64,000 nt of DNA. Source: CAMREV01 sp051653965. Lineage in GTDB: Bacteria > Bacillota_I > Bacilli_A > Mycoplasmatales > Mycoplasmoidaceae. A program made the position numbers and the translations under genes. The notes under the pieces are model-generated. The model was given only the letters and a program-made list of their open reading frames with translations, had not been told where the DNA came from and made no database searches. The stretch is from positions 141,448 through 205,447 of the forward strand of contig JBOFXG010000002.1 in assembly GCA_051653965.1 (NCBI GenBank). The letters are read 5' to 3'. Positions 41,372 to 51,210 of this stretch are shown here, in pieces (within the stretch, counting starts at the first letter, position 1; each line of letters opens with the position of its first letter).

Positions 41372-42997
41372 ATGAATAAAAAAATATTAAATACAATTTT
41401 TTACAAAAGTTCATCAAATATGAACGAAGTCCCTGATAATAGTGTTGATTTAATTGTTACATCCCCACCATATTTCAACATAAAAGATTATTCCAAAGAT
41501 GGAAAACAAGAAAAAAAGCATTCTACTTCAAATATTGATGATATTAGTTTAATTAATGAATATGATTATTATTTAAATAGCCTTTTGAAGGTATGAAAAG
41601 AATGTGAGAGAGTTTTAAAACCAAATGGCAAATTATGTATAAATGTTCCCTTGTTACCCATGAAAAAAAAAGATTATTCAACTCATAAAAATAGGCATAT
41701 CTTTGACATACAAAGTGACATTCAAAATTCAATTTTAAAAAAAACAAAATTATTTCTTATGGATCTTTATATTTGAAATAGAACAAACTCAAGTAAAAAT
41801 TTAATGTTTGGAAGTTATCCATTTCCTACAAACTTTTATAATCAGAATATTATTGAATTTATAACAGTTTTTGTAAAAGATGGCTCTAGAGAAAGGGCTA
41901 CAAAAGAAATAAAGGAAAAAAGCAAATTAACACAATGGGAATGAGTAAATTTCACTAAACAAATTTGAGATATTCCTATTCCAAATAAAAGTGATATTGC
42001 ATTTGGTAATCATAGTGCAATAATGCCCGAAGAAATACCTTTTAGATTAATAAAATTATATAGTTTTTATAATGATGTTGTTTTGGACCCTTTTTCAGGA
42101 AGTGGAACAACATTAAAGGTCGCAAAAAATTTAGGAAGAAATTACATTGGTTATGAATTGTACAAACATTATGATTCAATAATTAATAAAAAATTGAATT
42201 ATGTTAAAAAAAATGAAGAAAATAAATATATAAACTCAATAATTACAAAAGATGTCATAAAAGCATTGGATTTAGTTCCAAATGATTCTTTTGACTTAAT
42301 TATTGCAGATCCTCCATACAATATATCTATTGCGAAATGAGATTCATTTGATGATGAATATTTATATTTTAATTTTATGAAAAACTGAATAAATAAGTCA
42401 ATTTTTAAATTAAAAGAAGGTGGTTCATTTTACTTATTTAATAATTCTAGAAATTCTTCAAAATTATTAAGTTTTATTGAAGAGAGCGGTTTGGTTTTTC
42501 AAAACTCAATAATATGATATAAAAAAGATGGTTTTTCCCCATCTAAAAATAAATTTGTAAATAACCAGGAAACTATACTTTTTTTTACAAAGGGATATAA
42601 CTATACTTTTAACTTTGATAAAGTAAGGATTCCATATAATTCGATTGAAAGAATTGAGCATGCTTCTAAAAAAGGAATAAAGAAAAATGGAAAAATTTGA
42701 TATCCAAATGAAAAAGGAAAACTATGCACAGATGTTTGAGAGTTTGCGTCAGATAGACATTTAAAAAAAGTTAATGGTAAAATTTCCAAATCATCCCACC
42801 CAACAATTAAACCTGAGCCATTGATTGAAAGAATAATTTTTGCAAGCACCAATGAAAATGATTTAGTATTAGATTTGTTCAGTGGTAGTGGAACTACTTC
42901 ATATATTTGTAAAAAAAATAATAGAAATTTTATTGCAATTGAAAATGATAAACAATATGTAAATTTAATAAAGGAGAGACTTAATTTTGACAAATAA
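41372..42997 (+). CDS. Fused double DNA methyltransferase of a restriction-modification system
   Basis: A 541-residue protein with two complete beta-class (amino-methyl) methyltransferase domains in tandem. Domain 1 has catalytic TSPPY (30-34) then the SAM motif LDPFSGSGTT (238-247). Domain 2 has DPPY (313-316) then LDLFSGSGTT (500-509). Such M1-M2 fusions usually protect both strands of an asymmetric type IIS site. The target base is probably N6-adenine or N4-cytosine. The nuclease gene starts inside its last codons. Nine or more TGA codons encode Trp. Recognition sequence cannot be told from the sequence. Confidence 0.88.
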
Positions 42998-44189
42998 TAA
43001 TTTAGATGATCTTTTAAAAATTAATAGTGAAAATGAATCATTAATTTTCATAAAAGAAAGATTTGAAGGTAACAATTATAGAGGTATTCATTTATTTCAA
43101 CACAATAGATGCGGATCAAATAAATTTTATTCTATGCTTGAAGTAATAAAGGATTATTCAAAAAATTCAGAAGATTATTGAGTTGAAATTCCTATTGGTG
43201 ATGAAAACAATGGCAAAAATAATGGCTATTCTTTAGGTAATTATCCTTCTTTTCAGAATATAGTTAATTCTATAAAAAATAAAACAGGATCAGGCACAGC
43301 ACAAACCCTTCAAAAAAATTATTTTCCTGATTGGGAAAAAATGGAATTAATAGAAAGAAGAAAAGATAAATATTCGAACAAAAAATATTTTAAACTTTCT
43401 TATAAAATAATTTCTACTAATATAGATTATTGAATTGAAAATGATTTTTATAAAATGTCAATATATAAGGTTTTCGAAAATTATATATATGATTTATTTT
43501 GTATTTTAGATAATATAGATGAAATAAAAGAGCTAGAGTTTTTGCTTTTTTTTACATATATAGATAATCTTTCTGAAAGATGAGAAGATGTTTTAGGATT
43601 AATTAATTCTTGAAGAAATCTAAGTTATTCTTCTAGAGAAAATGCAATTAGCATATTAAAAGAATATATGAATCCAAAAAATTATAAAGGTTTACCAAAA
43701 AATAAAAAAAAAGATTATGGTAATTTTAAAAATGAAACACAACAAATAATTTCAAATCTTGATGCTTCAGGTTTATTTATTGTAGAAAATAGCAATATAG
43801 TTTTAAAAAAATCAAATAAAAATAAATTTATAAGAAACAAAAAACCAAAGGATGAATATTTTGCCAAACATAAAGTTTCAAAAAAACTTGGATATGAAAT
43901 GGATCATATCGTTAAGTTTTCTTTTGCTACTTCAATTGAGGATGTAATCTATTTGGATAATTATAAAAATCTTATTTACATTTCTGGAACTGAACATAAC
44001 ATAAAGACTCAATTAGGAAGTAATCATATGATACTTTCAGAAAATAAAAATGGTTTTTCACTTGCTGATGTTCGTAGTAGAAGTGAAAATATTGATTTAG
44101 TTTTTAATTCTAATTTGGAATTTAATAAAGATCTTACTAATGAATATTTATCTTATAATATTAAATTATTGGAAAAATATTGTAAGTAA
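42987..44189 (+). CDS. HNH restriction endonuclease, probable type IIS
   Basis: A 400-residue protein encoded from TTG 42987, ten or so bases after GGAGA and overlapping the methyltransferase stop by 11 bases. An HNH-type nuclease core lies at about 306-338: YEMDHIVKFS (His307), NLIYISG (Asn328) and EHN (His337). The N-terminal 230 residues, Trp-rich through TGA codons, would be the recognition domain. The tight overlap and the double methyltransferase partner identify a restriction-modification pair. I do not recognise a specific prototype. Confidence 0.78.
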
Positions 44190-44282
44190 TTTTTTAAATT
44201 ATTCTTTCTATTATAAAAAAATAAATCATATTTATTATTTTTATAAATATAATTTATAAAAATAATATAAAAGGATAATTAA

Positions 44283-45119
44283 ATGAATAAATTTTTAAAT
44301 TCAAAAATTGGATATGGAACTTATAAGGTTACATACCAAGAAGAATTAAATAATTCAATTAAATGAGCAATACTTGCAAAGTATGATTTTATAGATACTG
44401 CTGCATTTTATAAAAATGAAACTCAAATAGGCAAAGCAATTAAAAAATTTAAAAAAGAATTTCCTAATAAAGAAATTTTACCAATTCAAACAAAAATATT
44501 TCCTAATAACTTTAATAAGAATCTTGTTTCAGAACTTAAAATTTCTTTAAAAAAATTAGGTAATTTAAAATCAGTTGAAGCTTGTTTATTACATAGACCT
44601 CATGTAGATAATACAATTAATGTTAAAGCATGAAAAGAATTAATTAAATGTCAAAAATTAGGATTAGTTAAGTATATTGGTGTATCTAATTTTGAACCAG
44701 ATATGATTAGAATTTTATACAATGAAACAAGCATTATACCTCAAATTGTTCAAGATGAAGCTAGTGTTAATTCAATTAGAAATGATAGGATTAAATTTTC
44801 TAAAGATAATAAAATAATGATGCAAGGTTGAAGACCAATGGGATTATTAGAAAAAAATATGAAATCTCTATTATTAAAAAAGATGGCTAAAAAATATAAA
44901 TGCAATATTTCTGATATATTAATTGCTTTCTCTGTTTCTAAGAGCTATATACCAATTGTTAAATCATCAAATGAAAAAAGAATTTATGCTAATGTTAAAG
45001 CTTTAAAAATTAAATTGAAAAAAGAAGATGTTGTTGAATTAGAACTTAATTTAAATGAACATCAATCAACTATTTCTAATGGAACTGATAGTTATGCTTT
45101 TTTATCTTTAAAAAAATAA
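44283..45119 (+). CDS. Aldo/keto reductase family oxidoreductase
   Basis: NAD(P)H-dependent reductase of aldehydes or ketones, TIM-barrel fold. In the 278-residue protein the catalytic tetrad is visible: Asp in FIDTAAFY, Tyr in the same AFYKNE, Lys in PIQTKIF, His in CLLHRPHVD. Further family motifs are KYIGVSNFEPDMI and the cofactor site IPIVKSSNEKRI. The start ATG follows AAAGGA. Substrate is unknown. It lies between the restriction system and ispE, with its own A/T-rich promoter region upstream (44190-44282). Confidence 0.88.
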
Positions 45120-45134
45120 ATATAAAGAGTAAAA

Positions 45135-45881
45135 GTGCAAATTAAATCATATTCAAAAGTTAATTTATTTTTACTAGTTAGTAATAAAAAATATAAAAAC
45201 TTACACAAAATAAAATCATTATTTATTTTAAATCGAGATATTTTTGATGAAATAGAAATTAATAAATCAAATTCATTAAAAATAAACTATTTTAATAACA
45301 ATAAAAAAATATCTATTAAAAATTGTAATGTTAATAGAATTCTTTTATTCATCAAACAAAAATATAATGTTGATATTAATTTTGATATCAAGATTAATAA
45401 AAATATTCCTATTGGCTCTGGCATTGGAGGCTCTTCTTCCAATGCTGCATATATTGCTAAATATATTTTAGATTTAAATAATATTTATTTTAAAAATGAT
45501 TATGAATCATTTATAGAAATAGGATCTGACATACCCTTCTTCTTGTCCAGCTTTGAATGTGCATATGTTTCTGAATATGGAAATAAAATAATTGAAAAAA
45601 GAAAACCTAAAATAAATTATGAAATTATATTTAATGATATAGAAATATCAACAAAAAAAGTTTATGATAATTTTTTCATTAAAAACAAATTGAACATTTT
45701 TAGATCTTATTTTTTTCAATCTTTATTTTTAAAAATTAGAAAATATAATTTTTTAATAAATGATCTTCAAGAATCATGTTTTAATATCAATACTGAACTA
45801 AAAAATAGATTCAATAAAGAAAAAAATAATAATAAATACCTTATTTTAATTGGATCTGGTTCTAGCTTTATAAAATTTTAA
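45135..45881 (+). CDS. ispE: 4-diphosphocytidyl-2-C-methyl-D-erythritol kinase
   Basis: GHMP-family kinase for the fourth step of the MEP pathway. The 248-residue protein starts at GTG 45135, QIKSYSKVNLFLLV being the usual substrate-binding N-terminus (A-K-x-N-L). The ATP loop is NIPIGSGIGGSSSNAAY, and the third motif appears as LIGSGSSFIKF at the very end. It is somewhat short against the usual 280-plus residues. rsmA then ispE is a known Firmicute neighbourhood; here the restriction system and an aldo/keto reductase sit between them. Confidence 0.88.
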   Translation: MQIKSYSKVNLFLLVSNKKYKNLHKIKSLFILNRDIFDEIEINKSNSLKINYFNNNKKISIKNCNVNRILLFIKQKYNVDINFDIKINKNIPIGSGIGGSSSNAAYIAKYILDLNNIYFKNDYESFIEIGSDIPFFLSSFECAYVSEYGNKIIEKRKPKINYEIIFNDIEISTKKVYDNFFIKNKLNIFRSYFFQSLFLKIRKYNFLINDLQESCFNINTELKNRFNKEKNNNKYLILIGSGSSFIKF

Positions 45882-45919
45882 AATAAGATTATCTTTATTG
45901 ATATATTTGCTTTTTTAAC

Positions 45920-45950
45920 TTGTATAGATCTGATTAAATATATGTATAAT
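45920..45950 (+). promoter_or_regulatory. Probable cas operon promoter
   Basis: In the 106-base gap before cas9, a TATAAT hexamer (45945-45950) preceded by TG-like bases and a -35-like TTGTAT (45920-45925) with 19-base spacing. An AGAGG ribosome binding site follows before the GTG start. No anti-repeat of the CRISPR repeat is present in this gap. Confidence 0.5.
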
Positions 45951-45987
45951 ATTATTAATAAAAAATTTATAAAGAGGTTTTAATATT

Positions 45988-48900
45988 GTGAAAAAAATAA
46001 ATATAGGATTAGATATTGGAATAACTTCTGTTGGTTGAGCTATTGTTGATGAGGATTACAAAATTTTAGATGCTGGAGTAAGATTATTTGATGATGTTTT
46101 AGATTCTAAGGGAAAATTAAAAAATGTTAAGAGAAGAGAAGCAAGATCTCTAAGAAGATTAATTAGAAGAACAAGAAATAGAAAAGATGATTTAATTAAT
46201 TTTTTTGTTGCTAAAGGAATTGTTAAAGATGATGATGATTTTTATGAAAAGATTAATAAACCTTTTATTGAATTTAATGTATCTACAATGTCTGAATTAA
46301 AAGAAAAAATGCTTAAAGAAAAATTAGATAATAATGCTTTAGTTTTTGTTCTTTTCAATTATATCCATAATAGAGGTTATTTTTATAAAGAAAATCAAAA
46401 TGATGCAAAAGAAAAAAATCCTGAAAGTGTTGATAATAAAAAAATCCTTTTTGAAAAAACAAATGATTTTCCTTCTATTCAATTAAACAAATTTTATAAA
46501 AAATATGGCTTTTATAAAGGAAGTGAATTATCTAGAAATTTTTCAAACTCAGAATGAAAGAATGAAATAATCCACTTGCTTAAAACACAAAAAAAAGATG
46601 AACTATTCATAAATGAATACATGGAACTTCTTACCAGATTTAGAAAATATAGTGAAGGTCCTGGTTCTGAAAAATCACCAACTGAATATGGTTTGTGAAA
46701 AATTGATTCAGAAACAAGTAAAGTTTTTAAAGATGGAGATAATCTTTGAGATAATACAATTGGAAAGTGTACAATTTATCCAGAAGAAATTAGAGGTATG
46801 AAAAATTCTCCTATTGCAGAAGTTTTTAATATTTTGAATGATATCAATAATATTCATTTTGATAAAAAAAGAAATAAACTTTCGAAAGAAGAAAAGATTA
46901 AATTATTTAATAAATTTTCCTTAGATTTAAGTGGTAAAAAAATTAGTAGCATAACAAGTAAGTTAATTTCAAAAACACTTAACCTTAATCATGAAGATAT
47001 TTCAGGTTGAATAGAAGACAAAAAATATTCTTTAAAAAACTATATCTTAATTGCAAAATGATTAATCGAAAATAAAATTTATACTGGTGAAAAATATATT
47101 CTTAATTTAGATCTTTTAGAAAAATGTAATGATATATTTAATAATCTTACAAAAATTAAAGATGTTGAAGAACAAGCTAAAAAACTAGCTAAAGATTTCC
47201 CTGAATCAAATAAGGAATTAACCGAAGAATTATTAAAAAAAATATCAGGACTTTCTGCTACTCATTCTTTTTCATATAAAGCAATGTTAGAGTATATAGA
47301 AATTGGTATTAAAGAACATATTAATCAACAAGAAGTTTTTAGTGACAAAATTATTGAGAATAGAAAAAATAAATTCAATACTTCCGGCAAATACATTACT
47401 AGAAATTTATTTAAAGAAGAAATAATATCTCCTACTGCAAAAAGATCTTTTAATCAGTCTGTTGCAGTAATAAATAAAATAATTAAATATTATGGTTCTA
47501 AATATAAAATTGATCACATTACTATTGAATTAGCAAGAGATAAAAATAGTAAAGATCAAAGAGATAATATTTCTGACATGCAAAAAAGAAATAAGGAAAG
47601 TTTAAAACATGTTTTAGAAAGAGAAAAAGTTGATGCTGATTCTTTATCTCAAACACAAAAAATAAGAATTAAATTATGAGAAGAACAAGACAGAATGGAT
47701 ATTTATGATGGTCAAGAAATACCTTTTGATGATGTAAGGAATAACAAAAATTTAGAAATTGATCACATTATTCCTTATAGTATTTCATTTGATAATTCCT
47801 TATCTAATAAAGTATTAACAAGAAGCAAAAACAATAAAGAGAAAACTAATTTATCTCCATATAATTGATTATCTAGTCAAGGCAAATATGAGCAATTCAA
47901 GAAAAGAGTGCAAGAGACTTATATTGATAAAAATAAATTTAAAAAGAAAATTTTAAATTTATTATTTGAAGGAGATCCAATAACAGATATCACAGATTTT
48001 ATTGGTAGAAATTTGGTTGATACAAGATATGCCTCAAAATTACTACTTGAAACATTAAAAATATTCTTTAAAGAAACCGATACAGTAATTAATGTAATTA
48101 ATGGAAGTGTTACTAACTATTGTAGATATAAAGTTTTTGATTTACCAAAAAAGAGAGAAGAATATGAGCATCATGCAATAGATGCATTAATTGTTTCTTT
48201 CTTAGGTATGAATCACTCTATTTCTAAAATTGCTAGATTAGAAAAACAATATGTTACTAAAAATGATGAATTCCAAATAATTTCAAATGAAACAGGAGAA
48301 GTTATTAATTTAAAAAATCAATTTGAAGTTGATGCTAATTCTATTAAATTTAAAGAAGAAATGCAAAACATAAAAGACAAAATAAAATTTTCAAGAATGG
48401 TTATAAAAAATAAAAATATTCAACTTTCTAATGAAACAATTAGAGGTTTTAGAAAAGTTGGCGAAGATAATAAAATTATTAAAAAAATTAATATTGTAGA
48501 ATCTTCAGCAAAGGACCTTAAACCTTATTTTGATAAAGACAAAAAAGAAGCTGAAAATTTATTAGTTTATTTAAAAGATAAGCATATTTATGACAAGTTA
48601 TTTGAAATATTTAATATTTATTATCATGATGACAAAAAGAATCCCTTTGTCATATATATGGAAGAATATTTTCCAAATGAATGTCCTGTTACAAGAATAA
48701 GAATTGATAATCAATATATTAAAAATTTAAAATATTATGGAGATACAAAAGTTTTTGATAATGTTATTTTATTAGAATCTCATAATAATCATGCCTTTCT
48801 AGAATCTTTAAAGATTAAATCTTTAAGAATATATAAAAATGATGAAAATAAATACATCCTTATAGGAATGAACGCAAAATTATTAAAATCTATAAAAAAT

Positions 48901-49206
48901 AATTTAATCATAGACAATGATAAATTGAACTCTTTGCTAATTGAAAAAAATATAACTGATAAGAAATTTATTGAAATAAAAAGGGGAACTACAATAATAG
49001 AGAAAACTAGCGGCTTAATATTTTATTCAAATGGTGGTGGCCATATTAAACAAAATAAATTAGAATTCAAACAAATAAACTTTAGAATTAAATCTTTAAA
49101 TAAACAATATATGATTACATTAAATAATCTTATTAAAAATTATTACATTGCTGATGTTGATGTTTTAGGGAATATTTATAATAAAAGAGAAATAGTAATA
49201 AACTAA
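45988..49206 (+). CDS. cas9: Cas9 RNA-guided endonuclease (compact, type II-A)
   Basis: Effector nuclease guided by crRNA and tracrRNA. The 1072-residue protein starts at GTG. RuvC-I is INIGLDIGITSVGWAI (Asp9), followed by the arginine-rich bridge helix KRREARSLRRLIRRTRNRK. RuvC-II is ITIELARD (Glu514). HNH is NLEIDHIIPYS (Asp592, His593) with SKNNKEKTN. RuvC-III is YEHHAIDAL (His729, Asp732). All catalytic residues are present and several TGA codons encode Trp. It is about 200-250 residues shorter than the Mycoplasma Cas9 proteins I know of and similar in size to Staphylococcus aureus Cas9. cas1, cas2 and a csn2-like gene follow. Confidence 0.97.
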
Positions 49207-49208
49207 AT

Positions 49209-50084
49209 ATGGGTTGAAAAATATTAGAAATTGAAAATAGCAATAAAATTTCTTTATTTTTAAATAATATTGTTATTTTAAAAGAAAATAATAAAATTAC
49301 TATTCCAATAAAAGATATAGATATTCTTTTATTAAATAACTATAAAATAAATATAAGCATTCAATTAATTAATGAATTAACAAATAATAATGTACTAACT
49401 ATAATTTGTGACAATAGATATTTACCTTCAAGTATAATTGTTCCAATTATTGGACACCATAATACTTTGAAGATTATTGAAAATCAGATTAATTGGAATC
49501 ATAAATGAAAATCTGAAACTTGAGAAAAAATAATTAAAAACAAAATTTCAAATCAAGCATTTTTAATAAAAACACTTAATTTGAATAATGACATATATGA
49601 GAAAATAATTGATATGTCAAATAATATAAAATCATATGATGTCACAAATAGAGAAGGTCATTCTGCTAAGATTTATTGACATCAGTTATATGGCAAAGAA
49701 TTCAATAGACATGATATTTCTTATACTAATAAATTATTAAATTATGGATATGCTATTTTAAGAGCCTTATTAACAAGGTCAATAATTAAAAAAGGTTTAG
49801 ATCCCAGAATATCAATTTTCCATAAATCATTTAGTAATTTTTTTGCTTTATCAAGTGATTTGATGGAACCATTTAGAATTTTAGTTGACTATAATGTTTA
49901 CTTATTAAATGAAAAATCTGAACAAAAATTTTATGAAGATAAAGAAAAAATAATAAAAATATTTACTGGTAAAATTCTAATTGATAAAAAAAAGGAATAT
50001 ATAAGTAATGCTGTTGATATATTTATTGATAATATTTTAAAACAAAAGAATGTTCCTATTATAGAATTAATAATTAATGAGTAG
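49209..50084 (+). CDS. cas1: CRISPR integrase Cas1
   Basis: Metal-dependent integrase that with Cas2 inserts new spacers at the leader end. The 291-residue protein opens MGWKILEIENSNKISLFLN (W from TGA). It has catalytic Glu149 in NREGHSAKIYW and the histidine region ISIFHKSFSNFFALSSDLME, typical of type II Cas1. It starts two bases after cas9 and overlaps cas2 by eight bases. All expected active-site residues are present. Confidence 0.96.
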
Positions 50085-50397
50085 ATATATGAGAATAATA
50101 GTTATGTTTGATTTACCTTCAAAAGAAGATTATGAAAAAAAGGAATATGCACTTTTTAGAAAAACTTTAATTAAAAATGGTTATATAATGATGCAATTTT
50201 CAGTTTATATTAAATGTGTTACTATGCAAAATAAAACAGATCAAGAAGTTAATAAAATTAAAAAATTCATTCCTCAAAATGGAAATGTAAGAGTTATAGA
50301 AATAACAGAAAATCAATATAGAAATATGAGAATAATATTAGGAAATAAAAATGAAAATGAGAAATACAATAATTCTGATAGATATTCTAAAGTTTAA
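50077..50397 (+). CDS. cas2: CRISPR adaptation protein Cas2
   Basis: Structural partner of Cas1 in spacer integration. The 106-residue protein has the family N-terminus MRIIVMFDLPSKEDYEKKEY, then FRKTLIKNGYIMMQFSVYIK and VRVIEITENQYRNM. The ATG at 50077 overlaps cas1; MRIIVMFD four codons later is an alternative start. The ferredoxin-like fold and the beta-strand Asp (FDLP) are seen. Confidence 0.95.
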   Translation: MSRYMRIIVMFDLPSKEDYEKKEYALFRKTLIKNGYIMMQFSVYIKCVTMQNKTDQEVNKIKKFIPQNGNVRVIEITENQYRNMRIILGNKNENEKYNNSDRYSKV

Positions 50398-50403
50398 TTT
50401 TTT

Positions 50404-51159
50404 ATGTTTAAAATAAGAAATAAAAATATTTTTAATGAATTTGAATTTAATGGAATAAAAATTATTCAAACTAATAATCCAACTTTATTAAGTAAAAATA
50501 TTTTTGATAATAATACAGATATAGAAATCAATGGTAAAAAAATTTTAGAAAATGAAATTATTTATTTAAATGAAATGATAAAATTTAATGATTTAGCAAA
50601 GTTTTCAAAAAGTTCTAATATTTTTAAATTAATTTTTGATGAAATTGATGATTATCCAATAATAAATTATGATAACATAGATAAAATAACAGAAAAAGTA
50701 AACAATGACTATTTTGAATTATTAGAAAATAATCAAGGTGATTTATCTAAATTAATTTTAACTTTCTTCAAATTAATAGATTTAGGATATCTAGATAAAG
50801 AAAAATTTATTTTTCTTATTAATCATTTTTTTAATGATAGAAAATATACATTTATTTTAGATAATATAAGTTGGTTTAAATATAATGATTTTCTAACTTT
50901 TACTCATGAACACAATTTTATAATATTAACTAATGATTTTAGAAACTATATAAATAATATAAATGATTTAGAATTGTTATATATTTCTGATGAAAATTTT
51001 AATGGTGTCGATATTCTTGAAAAAAATTCTTTAATTAATTATTTAGAAAAAGAATTAAATATTTCTATTGATAATTCAATGTTTAATGAATTTATAAATA
51101 ATAATGAAAATATTGAAATGGAAAAAATTTTCTTCAAAATTAAAAAAATAAAAATTTAA
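50404..51159 (+). CDS. csn2: Csn2-family adaptation protein (subtype II-A marker)
   Basis: Fourth cas gene, six bases after cas2. The 251-residue protein has no catalytic motifs, matching Csn2, a ring-forming double-strand end-binding protein needed for spacer acquisition in type II-A. Recognisable features are the KLILTFFKLIDLGYLDKEKF helix region and the segment YTFILDNISWFKYNDFLTFT followed by NFIILTND, which parallels the Csn2 pattern of a strand, a short loop and a second strand. Similarity is weak and position carries much of the weight. The stop is only 27 bases from the first CRISPR repeat. Confidence 0.75.
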   Translation: MFKIRNKNIFNEFEFNGIKIIQTNNPTLLSKNIFDNNTDIEINGKKILENEIIYLNEMIKFNDLAKFSKSSNIFKLIFDEIDDYPIINYDNIDKITEKVNNDYFELLENNQGDLSKLILTFFKLIDLGYLDKEKFIFLINHFFNDRKYTFILDNISWFKYNDFLTFTHEHNFIILTNDFRNYINNINDLELLYISDENFNGVDILEKNSLINYLEKELNISIDNSMFNEFINNNENIEMEKIFFKIKKIKI

Positions 51160-51210
51160 TTATGAATTTTTTTAATTGACTTTGACATTTTGGCGCGGTA
51201 TCATTTATAT
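51160..51210 (+). promoter_or_regulatory. CRISPR leader and probable array promoter extending into repeat 1
   Basis: Only 27 bases separate the csn2 stop from repeat 1. They end TTGACTTTGAC, and the first A of the repeat completes a perfect -35 TTGACA (51182-51187). A second -35-like TTGACT lies at 51176-51181. Matching -10 candidates fall inside the repeat: TATCAT at 51199-51204 (17 bases from TTGACT) or TATATG at 51206-51211 (18 bases from TTGACA). Promoter activity is inferred. Confidence 0.5.

Noticed and set aside
45882..45987. Possible tracrRNA upstream of cas9, the usual place in II-A loci
   Set aside because: No stretch complementary to the repeat is present; only promoter elements and a weak inverted repeat were seen.
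46613..46801. Short open frame inside cas9 in another frame
   Set aside because: It overlaps the continuous cas9 coding sequence and has no ribosome binding site or family resemblance.
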